Positions 1-9,953 of a DNA stretch of 64,000 nt are shown here, one piece after another. The position numbers and the translations under genes are program-made. How positions within the stretch are numbered: the first letter of the stretch is position 1; the number at the start of each line of letters is the position of its first letter. This DNA is from Haliclystus octoradiatus (taxonomy: Eukaryota > Cnidaria > Staurozoa > Stauromedusae > Haliclystidae). Under the pieces are notes generated by a model that was given only the letters and a program-made list of their open reading frames with translations, was not told the DNA's origin and made no database searches. Location of the stretch: positions 3,211,501 through 3,275,500 of the forward strand of contig OU744448.1 in assembly GCA_916610825.1 (NCBI GenBank), in the 5' to 3' direction.

Positions 1-663
1 CGTGTTGTCAGACGGCCAATATTTTGTGATGGTTTGTTTGAGTGAGAAATAATCGAAACATTCGATTAATCGGCCGATTACTATGACTGATCTGCTGAGA
101 ACTAATCGGCTTCGAACATCGGTAAATTTGGTAATCGTCTCATCCCTAATTTAGTTTTTGTACAAAGTAAAGGATTTACAACAACAACAACAAAAATTGT
201 TCATTGCAGTGTTAGAAAAATGGTTATGAAGTATTTAGAATAAATATTAAAATATTAAAAAGACATACAGTGAAACCTGTATATAATAGCCAGCTAGGAG
301 AGGTAGATACATTGACCACTATAGACAGGTGGCTTTTATATACAGGTTTGATTCAATAGAAAACAGTATTTTTGACATTTCAAGAGTGACCACTATAGAC
401 AGGTAACCGCTGTATAGAGGTGACCGTTATAGCAGGTTTGACTGTAGTATTATTTTCTTCATTAAAATGCAGAATTTTTTTGCAGACGTTTTGATACCAT
501 TTGTAGTAACTTTTTACTATTCGAAACAAGGTTGAATAAATTGAAAAATGTTTTGAATAGTTAGCTTTTTAAAATTATTCTAATAACATTCACTAACTAA
601 TGCCCAATTGGTTGGTCCGATGTAGACCTCTACTACCTATCATTATAATATTATTTTTTACAG
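1..663 (+). other. Intron or upstream sequence of the EXD1-like gene
   Basis: Apart from the MITE at 266-446 and a short AAC run near 180, I see nothing coding. Confidence 0.5.
266..446 (-). mobile_element. MITE family 1, copy 1 (Tigger/mariner-like ends)
   Basis: Terminal inverted repeats TACAGTGAAACCTGTATATA / AGGTTTGACTGTA bounded by TA. About 180 bp with no coding capacity. Opposite orientation to the copies at 1285 and 2608. Confidence 0.7.
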
Positions 664-821
664 TGTCAACCCAACTGGTTTGAATATTAATGCAAAAGTT
701 TTTGAAGCACCACCCAAATCTCTACCAGAAAATAGAATAATTACGCATCCAGAAGCACGACGAGATCCGTCTGACGATGGAGTCGCTCTTATCAACCGCC
801 GACCAGTTGAACCAGAAATTT
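664..821 (+). CDS. EXD1: EXD1-like exon a (first in window)
   Basis: Acceptor TTTTTTACAG, donor T|GTAAG. Encodes a linker with FEAPPKSLPENR and a DPSDDG stretch. The frame enters with two carried bases, so an upstream exon exists outside the window or unrecognised in 1-663. Confidence 0.75.
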
Positions 822-3800
822 GTAAGAATTATTTTGTATCTCTTATTTTTTCATGTCTTGTTAATTAACTTCCCTTAGCACGCAGCCAGAATTTGTATTA
901 CTAAAGTGTAGCCAAATTAAAACTTACCGTACATGTGATTTAAATCAATGAAGTTACTGCTTGGTATGTATCTTTGCTTTGAAACACTATTAACTACTCT
1001 GTATGCATGCAATTCAGATGACTGCATTCAAATTAGGATAAATGCAATTAAAACTGTTGGTAATTTTGATTATCACTCCACAATTGTAAAGAAAGCCTTA
1101 TGCAAGGAACGCATTCCCTGTACAAAAATGTAGGAGCTAGTAATGACCTCTGTTAAAATATAATGGAAATCCACACAATATCCATAGTTCACATGCAGGC
1201 TTTCACTTATTCAGATTATTACAGTATGCTGCAGGTTTTGAAATTTCTAGAATGAATACTATTAAATGGATGTGATGATGTGAGTACAGTTAAACCTGTT
1301 ATAACAGTCACCTCTATACAGCGGCCACGTGTCTATAGTGGTTTCTCTTGCAATGTCTGAAATAGTATTTTCTATTGAATCAAACATGTATATAAGCGGC
1401 CATTTGTCTATAATGGTTAATTTATCTACCTTTCGTAGCTGACCGTTATATACAGGTTTCACTGTACCATGTGCATGAAGGCTGTTTCAGTCTGTTTTTA
1501 GCCTAAATCCTTGGTCTCAGTGTATTTTCAACGTTTCTGATAGTGACCATTTTCATGTTATACTGTAATTGCCCCTGCAAAAACAGTTCGTTAAATGGCC
1601 CCAAAGTTTCATGAACTGTCCATGAACTCCTGAACTGTTTTTCACAGGGGTACATTGTGTTATTAATACACATCATCTTAGGGGTGACAGAAGTAGGAAT
1701 CCTGGAATCCTAGATTACGGATAGATGAAGCAAATTTAGAAAAAATTGATATTTTTAATGATTTAGTGGTCAAACATTAACAAAAAAATTCAGAAGAAAA
1801 TGTTGAAATGCTTCTAGGATTCCTGAAGGTTGAAACTTTTGTTCGACCCTGTCTTTGATTCTTACATCATTATAACTATCATTTGATTTTGTCTATTTTC
1901 AAATCTAGATTTGTCAGGTTTAAGTGGCAAGAAAGAAGGCAGTGTCGCTGCATTGCATGAGCCTCCAAAACTTACTTATATCGATAAAGTAGAAATTGAA
2001 TATGAGAATGCCGTAAGTAACGTAATTGCAAAGGTCTACTTTTACGGTTTATAACGTTTTTCGTATCAAACCCAGAAATGTCATTCACAGTTTTAAAAAT
2101 GCTAGTGATATTGTACTTGCTTTTTAGTATGAAATATAGCGACAAAAATTTAAATCGCTTTTACTTTTTGACATTGCTGTTGTGATTATCAAGGTTTAAA
2201 AGAAATATTTTAGAAAATTACATTTTTAAATTAATTGTTTCCCTTTTTCACAGCATTCTATTGTTTTTGTATCGGTAGACTTTTGTTATTTGCTCTTTAT
2301 AAACAATAGCCATATAATGTTAAATTTAGATCCTTTAGAATTATTTTTACCTATATCTATCTTCTAATTTTATAAAATATTTCTTTTTGTCCTCAATACC
2401 TAATGACAACAGCACGTCAAAATGTAAGAAAAAATTTAATTGTGATTTTTTGTTGAATTTGCTTTACCGTTCAGTTATCCAAGGTGTGCATTCACGACTC
2501 GTCGCTTTCAACAGGCTACCTACAGAATGTATAACCCACTTGTGAAATCTAGGTTTTGTGTGTGGAATACACTACTGTACTTATATTTATATATTTACTG
2601 AGTATAGTACAGTTAAACTTGTTATAACGGTCACCTCTATAAAGCGACCACTTGTCTATAGTGGTCACTCTTGCAATGTCTAAAATAGTATTTTCTATTG
2701 AATCAAACCTGTATATAAAGGCCACCTGTCTATAATGGTCAATTCAGCTACCTCTCGTAGCTGGCCATTATATACAGGTTTCACTGTAACATCATTTTAA
2801 AAATTGTGCAACAGTGCGTTGTGCCTGATGCAAGCATTGTGATAAAAATCTTTTTTTTTTTAGATTGAAGAAATTAGTTCACAACGTGTAATTGGTATTG
2901 CTGCTGAAGGCTGCAACATAAGTCGATTTGGATCTGTTTCTTTATTTATTGTTGGATGTCGATCATATACATATGTTTTTGATGTCAATATATTGGGTTC
3001 AGATTGTTTTACGAAAGGATTGGGTGCTATACTCGGAAATGAAGATATTCTAAAGGTATTTTAAATTATTTTTTAAAAATTTTCGGGAATAATCTAATTA
3101 ACTTCCCAATTGTATTGGTTTATCGTTTATGATTTTAAACAAAGAATGGCAAGTAAGTTCAAAAATATATATCATTCCATATATGCTTAGATTAGTTCAC
3201 AGAAGGCTCTGATAAACAAAGGAGGTTTCTAACTTTCAAACAAATCACGCAAAATGTTATCTTGAAGAAAATAAATACCTTGTTAGGACAAACTAACTAT
3301 ATTATTGTATATTGATTATTTTATAAATCAAATATAACACTGTAACTCAATCTTCACAGAAAAATACACAATGAGACTCAAAGCGTAAAGCGTAAAAAAA
3401 CACTCAACTTGATGTTTTTCTCTTGTCGCGTTAAAGCGATGACACCAACAAATTTGAACACAGATTCGAGTCACCGAAGCTGAGTGATGAAGAATGATGA
3501 GAATGATTTCTTAATTTAGCGCGTACAAGCAGAGATATTTGATGCTGAAAGTAGGCTATTTTCAATCAGTCACTTTTTTCCAAACTCAGAGCGACAGTCT
3601 GAATGATAACAAGGCTTACTATAGGAAAAAGTGAAGTCAGAAATAGAAAAGTTTGTATCCCGTTTCGAGCAAAATCAATCTAGTTTCTAACGTCCAAGTC
3701 AGCTATTCCCACACACACATCTCAATCTGATCATTGTCAGTGTCACACTTAATCTCGTTCAATATTTGTTAAATGCCGTAGTTTATAAGATTATTATGAT

Positions 3801-6800
3801 ATCTACTCCATCTATTTCAGATCTAGTAACCTTAAATTGCTCATCAGTCATTGTTAAAAATACTGCTATGCTAAATTCTGTATATCAGCTTGTACATTAG
3901 TCAGATTCAGGGACATCGAAAGAAACTCAGGACAGGGGGTGAGCTAGACTTGTGGGACATTTTCCCAAAATAATTTTTCTTCACAACGGCTCGACAGCTA
4001 ATATCGAAACACTGGTAGCATATTGATACCATAAGATTGCAATATCCATTAAATTTGACACATGAGAATTAAAGGTAGACAATTGATAATTATAGATGTA
4101 TTACATTATATAAAGACAGAACTTGCTTCATCTTGCCTTTTCGCTTCAATGGCAAGAAGGGCAGTCGCCTCCTGCTCCGGTGTCCTTCTTCCAATTATGA
4201 TAAATATTGTTTGGAATATTAATTGAATATGAAGTTGACGTTTAAAGTAAGTCAACCATTATATTTACTTAAAAAACTCTCTTGATTGAAAGTTTAATTG
4301 TATGGATGCTTTCATTTTAGGTGATTCATGATTGCCGTCCACTCAGTGATTATCTTTTCCATTTACAACTCGTCGTCCTGCGTAATATATTTGATACACA
4401 GGTAAATAATAGTTACACCAATACATTCAAACTTGAAGCCTTGGCTTTATCTAAAACATCAAATGAGTACCATCTATAGATGGCGGATGGAATGGTCCAG
4501 AGGAAATTGCATTGTGAGTAGCGAACAGCGCATTGACAATCGAGGGCTACCTGCCATAAAATCTGAAATTTGTAAATACTTGTTACTGAATTTGCATTTT
4601 TATATAAAATTGTAAAAAAATAAAATTAAAATATATCTGTATTTTTTTTTTAAGTTGAAATTGCATTGAACCAAAATAGATGCAGCTAAGTCACACATCC
4701 ACATGATATTGCATATATAATGAATCATTATTTATATTACTGTTACTGTAATTTAAAATTATAAATATAATGTCTCTTGTCTTTTTGAATTTTTATTGTC
4801 CAATCTTATTATATTTTATTTGTTTTGTGTCTAATTAGGTTGCACATGCCATCATAACAAAAAATGATAAAGGAGAACTTCCATTGTAAGTGGAATATGA
4901 ATGTTGGTCGATACGGTAGTGCTTGACATAACGTTAGCGTCTTGAAATCTTCTAACATTACAGCTTTTTATATATTTTGTTGATGTTTGATGTTTTAAGC
5001 TGTAAATCAGAGTAATACCAATTTTCTTTGGAAATAGATGAAATAGAAGGGGTGGAAAAGATGAGTTTGATAGAAACTGGTTCTAAAAAGGTAGTTCTAT
5101 TAATCGTGAAATAAAAAATTTAAGTCTGTCCAAACAATGAATGGAAAACAACGATTGTAATGATATATTTAAACTGGAATATCTTTGCTTGAAAGGTGAC
5201 GGAGAAAACAGTGTAAACCTGGAACAGGGGCGCCGGAGCCATATGAGGACGACAGGGCACGTTGCAGCAAAAATATTTTCTTTGTACAATGTCGTTGCCA
5301 CCCCCCTTCCCAATAAAAGTTTAGTCAAAGTTTGGGCACATGCTGCCCCTCTTCGTCCCTCTGCCCCAAGGCCAGGAGGGTCAGCTGCCCATCCTGTCCT
5401 GCCCTCTGCTCCGGTGCACCTGAACTGGACACACACTGGACACACATACCAACATACGCAGCATAGGGTATGATGCCAATCAGGCTGTCACAAAGTATGG
5501 GATCCTGGGATCCTGGTTCCCGGAAGGCCAGCACAAAATCAGTGGGTTTCCAATTATCAAAGTGTGTCTTCTTTACTTAAAATTATAATTTTGAATTTCA
5601 TATCATCATCTTTCAAAGAAAGTCAAAATGTGGCAACATTTCTTCAGATTTACAAAGAATTTTAAATTTTATCCGTAAGGTTTTCAATTCTGCAACGTGG
5701 CTCCTGGGCGATCAAAGCCTCTGTGACACTCTGATGTCAATATGATAATGATCTGTCTACTATTTCAATATTCTAATTGTTGTTTATTTTACAGTTCTGT
5801 CATCTCGCTTGTACCTTGCTTTTATGAATATTTAAATCTCTCTACTAAAAGATGTCAATTTGAAAATGTTATCCGGGATTTTGTTGTGGTATGTCAAATT
5901 TCAATGATTATTTAATATTACATGTGAATGTGACCTGCTTCATAATAATATTGTTTTGTATTGTGCATGTCCATTATGCTTTCTATTTGTGAAGGTGTGT
6001 TCCCAGGTGCGAGAATTAAGAATTAACACCAAAAATGTTATGCTTGATGCAGTTGTAACAACGCCGGATACTATTCTATATAATGACATTAATTTGTATT
6101 AAAGGTGGAAACCATGTGAACCAAATTTAACAGAATATAGAAATCTGTCAATAGTAGCATAATGGGGAGATTGTTGTTAGACTGCATTATCTAAAATTAT
6201 GCTATTCGTTGTTCAAAAATATCACATAAAATAGCAAGCTGTGAAATATGGTTGGTGTTATGTGGCAAGGGCCACATCATGGAACATCTGAATATCTTAA
6301 CGGAGGCGGGATGCTTGATAATCTAAATGTAGACGTGATGGCAATATATTTTTATTTTTCAGAATGATCGATTGATTTGGAACAAGAGACCACTTCCTGC
6401 TAACCTTTTATGTGCTGCAGCTGAGGTTGGTGACTTAGTTTAATGTACCAGACCTGAGAATTATCAGACTAATAGCGGAGATTTCAGACTATTTTCACCT
6501 TGTGGAACTCTTGCTTTTGCATTTTTCTCATTGAATTCCATTACAAATAATCCAGATATTCCAGATTTCAGACTATTTTTGAAATTTCAATTCTCATGTC
6601 TGTGTACCGTTTTACTCTAATTTGTTAAAGATTAATCATTAAGTAAGAACAATATTTTAACAATATTTCAACATTTTACTTACCAGTGCGACTCTCAAGG
6701 GAATGTTTCGGTGAACGTTATTGCATTAATATTTGTATTAAATTTATTAACAAGAATATTCTGATAAATAACCTTTCTATTGAAGTTCATAACGTATTGA

Positions 6801-8434
6801 TGTTATTTGATGTTCTCCCCACTTTCCCATTTTGTTGCTACAATCCCAGAAATCGTTGGTGAAAAATTGTATAATTTTCATATTTTAGCAAGTTGTTTAT
6901 CTTCGAGAGTTGAGATTAGCCCAGATGGAAAGATTGATGAGCGAATTTATATTTGGTGTTGATATCTATCTGTCTTGTATACGAGATGCCACTGACAAAG
7001 GAATTGGACAAATGGTACGTTGCATTGGCGTTGTATCGACGTCGTATTGACATTGTAGTTTGACTGCAACTGTCCAACTATATTTGCACTTTGAAGAGTT
7101 GATGAAAACGTTCTCAACCCTTTCTTTAGAATTTATCATTCTTCTTAAGCCCTGTTTACAACGAGGGCGAGTTACCCGAGAATGCAAGCTATTCGCCTTG
7201 CCGAGTTGTTATTTGCTGTGTGTTTACAAGGCATATTCAAGTGACTATCCCAGCCTCCTATCTCAGTTGAATCATTCAATGTCAGTGTGTACAGAAAAGT
7301 TTGAAACAATCGAAAACTTTGTGCGGCCTTGGTGTAGTGGCTAGGGCGTTGGACCATAGCCCGCAGGGTCTCTGGTTCAATCCCTGTCCGAAGCACTATA
7401 GGTTGGCGTCAGGACGGGCGTCCGGCTATTAAACGCACACAAGCTTCAAAATACTAACAAATTAACCAACCACCCCGGTTAAAAAAAGCTGCAAGCTTAC
7501 CCGGTTTGTGGAAAAATGATAAATCCAAAAAAAAAAAAAAATTGACCAGGCTATTCAAATTACTCCCTATTTTTGTTTATAAGGCAAAATATCGCACAGT
7601 AGTTTCATCGGTTTGTTCTCCATTATTGGCACAACAGATGCATCATCTGAATTTACTGTTGCATTCGGATAAGATTGTTGCTGACAGGTAAATTGCTTCG
7701 ATCTTTAATTGCAGGGTAACCTAAACCGACTACCAAAACAATTCCAAAAACTACCTGCTTATAACAAAGAAAGGATAGCACGACACCGTTGGAAAGATCA
7801 TTCTTCTAAAATTGAAAAACACAATGAAGTATCGAACGAAAGAATTGATGGGGTATGGACTGAAGGGAATGCGTTTTCAACTTCATACGAAAAAATTCAT
7901 GGTAAGGTTGTCGAATATGCTGGACAGAATCCTTCTTTCGATAGTTTACATTTGGCACCAGTGAAAAGACATGTCAGTCCTAAAGTATCACCTATTACCG
8001 AACGTAAAAATATATCTCTCCCGAAAGCAAGAGAAGAAAAAAGCTATTTTCAAGCTAATAAATCGAATGGCAAACAAACTAATGATGATTTCCCTCCGTT
8101 GTCTACAAACAGTAGACCTGCAGCAAAAAAGGGAAAACAAAAAGCTGAACAAGATACACAGCAAGTATTGAAATTCGATTCACCTCCGGAACCTGATAAA
8201 CCATTGGGAAGAGGAAAAATTCGAGATTATTATTTACAAATGGCTAATGATGTTAAACCTGGAGCAAAACCTACTCAAATTCAATTCGATGGCAAAGGAC
8301 GTCAGTCTTTACCGATACCAGATGATGATGAATTGCTTGCTTCGTCCTATGTTGTCGATGTTGATCCAAATTCTCATGTTTTTGGAGAAGAAGTATTTAT
8401 TAAGAAAAGACCATCACCTCGAAATGATGTTTGA
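664..8434 (+). CDS. EXD1: EXD1-like 3'-5' exonuclease-fold protein (5' partial, 9 exons)
   Basis: Coding exons joined in frame: 664-821, 1909-2012, 2864-3055, 4321-4401, 4839-4885, 5795-5888, 6363-6425, 6889-7014 and 7715-8434, stop TGA; about 528 codons. All junctions are GT-AG and the phases agree. The N-terminus lies outside the window. Diagnostic blocks are IGIAAEGCNISRFG, then ILKVIHDCRPLSDYLFH, then RNIFDTQVAHAI, followed by a helical WNKRPLP segment, in the order of the EXD1 family. In mouse and silkworm EXD1 is known as a nuclease-dead RNA-binding adaptor in piRNA biogenesis. Here the first acidic motif (DxE) also reads AAEG, so the copy is probably inactive as well, while HD and FD of the later motifs remain. 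The last exon adds a charged, low-complexity tail. The gene converges on gene A. Assignment is from recalled family motifs; the symbol is fairly secure. Confidence 0.82.
1285..1466 (+). mobile_element. MITE family 1, copy 2
   Basis: TACAGTTAAACCTGTTATAA start, GGTTTCACTGTA end; body shares TATTGAATCAAAC with copies 1 and 3. Intronic. Confidence 0.75.
1909..2012 (+). CDS. EXD1: EXD1-like exon b
   Basis: Acceptor AAATCTAG, donor GCC|GTAAG. Encodes SGLSGKKEGS and a TYIDKVEIEYENA segment leading into the nuclease-fold domain. Confidence 0.75.
2608..2788 (+). mobile_element. MITE family 1, copy 3
   Basis: Same ends and body as the copy at 1285, same orientation. Lies 75 bases before an EXD1-like exon. 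Confidence 0.75.
2864..3055 (+). CDS. EXD1: EXD1-like exon c, start of nuclease-fold domain
   Basis: Follows a poly-T tract and TAG. Encodes 64 residues with IGIAAEGCNISRFG (degenerate Exo I motif lacking DxE) and a YTYVFDVNILGSDCF strand region, ending ILK|GTATTT. Confidence 0.85.
3056..4320 (+). other. EXD1-like intron, no content recognised
   Basis: 1.26 kb AT-rich sequence; no open frame, repeat or RNA signal I can name. Confidence 0.6.
4321..4401 (+). CDS. EXD1: EXD1-like exon d, Exo II motif
   Basis: Encodes VIHDCRPLSDYLFH and RNIFDTQ. The HDCR..SD block is the family's most recognisable motif. Confidence 0.88.
4432..4565 (+). mobile_element. SINE family 2, body fragment
   Basis: Shares CATCAAATGAGTACCATCT and GGCGGATGGAATGG with the 34308 copy but lacks the tRNA-like head; 5'-truncated. 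In an EXD1-like intron. Confidence 0.7.
4839..4885 (+). CDS. EXD1: EXD1-like exon e
   Basis: Short 47-nt exon encoding VAHAIITKNDKGELP, following FDTQ as in the family. Donor TT|GTAAGT. Confidence 0.8.
4886..5794 (+). other. EXD1-like intron with a GC-richer patch
   Basis: 5225-5530 is clearly richer in G+C than its surroundings and gives open frames on both strands, but splicing runs past it. Possibly an old mobile-element fragment. Confidence 0.5.
5795..5888 (+). CDS. EXD1: EXD1-like exon f
   Basis: Acceptor TTTTACAG, donor GTG|GTATG. Encodes a helical segment with PCFYEYLNLSTKRC; phase 0 at the end. Confidence 0.75.
6363..6425 (+). CDS. EXD1: EXD1-like exon g
   Basis: Encodes NDRLIWNKRPLPANLLCAAAE, equivalent to the W..RPLP.. 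helix of EXD1 proteins. Donor GAG|GTTGGT is non-standard after GT but in frame. Confidence 0.75.
6889..7014 (+). CDS. EXD1: EXD1-like exon h
   Basis: Acceptor ATTTTAG, donor ATG|GTACG. Encodes 42 residues of the C-terminal helices (VVYLRELRLAQMERLMSEF). Confidence 0.8.
7321..7541 (+). mobile_element. SINE family 1, copy 1 (tRNA-derived)
   Basis: GTGCGGCCTTGGTGTAGTGG head holds an A box; TGGTTCAATCCC is the B box. A tail with CCCGGTTTGTGG and TGATAAATCC ends in poly-A. Four more copies or fragments lie in the window. Confidence 0.82.
7715..8434 (+). CDS. EXD1: EXD1-like terminal exon
   Basis: Acceptor AATTGCAG, 239 codons plus TGA. Charged, low-complexity tail rich in Lys, Glu and Pro with a PLGRGKIRDYYLQ patch near the end. 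The ATG six bases upstream of the acceptor lies in the intron and is not the start. Confidence 0.85.
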   Translation, partial: GNLNRLPKQFQKLPAYNKERIARHRWKDHSSKIEKHNEVSNERIDGVWTEGNAFSTSYEKIHGKVVEYAGQNPSFDSLHLAPVKRHVSPKVSPITERKNISLPKAREEKSYFQANKSNGKQTNDDFPPLSTNSRPAAKKGKQKAEQDTQQVLKFDSPPEPDKPLGRGKIRDYYLQMANDVKPGAKPTQIQFDGKGRQSLPIPDDDELLASSYVVDVDPNSHVFGEEVFIKKRPSPRNDV

Positions 8435-8929
8435 ATTGTTGAGAGGGAATTATTTCTTTCAAATATTGTTGCTAGAAATTGTCCGTGGTTTTAAATATTA
8501 CATGAACATCGTCTAGGAATGATTTTTACTGTTGGCTTTTCCATGGATATTTGCCTGGATAGAGTAGAAACTGTTTTTTGTTTCGTTGGTCCAAGACAAA
8601 AGACGCTATATAATTTACTAGCAAGGAATGTAGGGCAAGTGCTGGCCTTCGTTATATAATTTATTAAGAGGTTCATCTTTCTATGATGCCAAAGTTCAGG
8701 CTCTGTTGACATCAATGGCATTGGATAATTTCCTGTTAACGATTCAAATATCTATCGCTATGAGACAGTAATGTCTGAAAAACATTATGCTCTGGTAATA
8801 TTTTTTTTACAGTTCAAACTGAAAATATACTTTGTATCAAATCAGTGCATTGACCTGATTAAAAATACGAAAAATTTCTTCAAGAACATTTGGATTTACT
8901 CAGTAATAATTTTTCTTTTCACATGGTGA

Positions 8930-9185
8930 AATAAATAAATACTAATTGGAAATGGACTTTTGAAGCTAAATGTTTTTGAATAAATGATAATGATAATGAC
9001 AATAATGTTATGTTATGTTATAAGACTATATTTGGTTTTTAATGTAATAACATATTTTAATAACATTGGTTATTATATGCAAATTTAGGAATAATCTGTT
9101 ACAATTAATGAATATTGAGATATATAAACTTTGATGTACATTTTATATTACATTCAAACATAATTTCAAAATAAAAGACAATAAA
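8930..9185 (+). terminator. Candidate poly(A) signals of the EXD1-like gene
   Basis: AATAAA occurs at 8930-8935, 9170-9175 and 9180-9185, about 0.5-0.75 kb after the stop. The 3' UTR end is inferred. Confidence 0.45.
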
Positions 9186-9762
9186 TAAACTGAGTGGGCC
9201 CTGAGTTGTCAAAATTGTTGATCATTATTTATTTCAAGGAAGTTACAAGTTATTATTGTTTATCTTTTTATGTTTATTGTTTATTATCATTGTATGTCCA
9301 ATTGTTGTTTTTTCTTATCTACTATGAGAGGGACAATAATTAATGCAGGATCTTTGATAACCCTGTTCCCTGAAGACAAGCACAGATTCAAGAGACCAGA
9401 CGAACAATTAACCTTTAAAAGCCCTTTAAAAGGGTGTTGAATCATACAGCATCACACAAGATAAAATGAAGAAAGTCAAATCAAAGCAGAAATCATTTGT
9501 TTTTCAAAAATATTCCTTCTTAATTATTTCAGACTTAATTAATAAACATCAATAGGCCCGAGCAACGAGGCACCAGCTTTGTTGGTTCGACTTTGTCATA
9601 TGCTAAAGTCGAACTTTGTCGGATATGTGGGCAACGACGATTCCAGTTTATAGCTTCGATATTTTGGGTTGAATGTTATAAATGTTATATCGTATGCTTT
9701 ACATCTACTATACATGACAATTGACTAGAAGCAGGTTCCAATAAAAGTTGTAAACATAATTG

Positions 9763-9812
9763 TTTATTGGAAATACAATTAAACATACTTATACGAAGTT
9801 AAATAATTTATT
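9763..9812 (-). terminator. Candidate poly(A) signals of gene A
   Basis: AATAAA on the minus strand at 9807-9812 (20 bases after the stop) and 9763-9768. The second is the more usual distance. Confidence 0.4.
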
Positions 9813-9831
9813 AGATAAACAGACACAATGA

Positions 9832-9953
9832 TCATATTTGTCTTTCATCGCAGCCTGTATTATTGCATTCCCAACTTGCTACTAACTCCCAATTTGATCC
9901 ATCAAGTGTTATCCCATTCGTCCGTTGCTTATAATACACGCCAGTTTCATTCA
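9832..9953 (-). CDS. Gene A exon 16: C-terminal module, part 2, stop
   Basis: 122 nt to TGA. GVYYKQRTNG...WELVASWEC, ending at a Cys pair; same pattern in genes B and C. Confidence 0.87.

Larger units (their letters stand above)
8435..9831. other. Convergent intergenic region EXD1-like / gene A
   Basis: Holds the two 3' ends. 9550-9700 contains an imperfect GTCGAACTTTGTC repeat; otherwise nothing. Confidence 0.6.

Noticed and set aside
948-1133. 61-codon plus-strand frame with a hydrophobic start
   Set aside because: Lies inside an EXD1-like intron, has no paralogue, and is of a length expected by chance.
5083-5534. Overlapping frames on both strands in a GC-richer patch
   Set aside because: Frames on both strands arise from base composition; no family signature; the EXD1-like exons splice across it.
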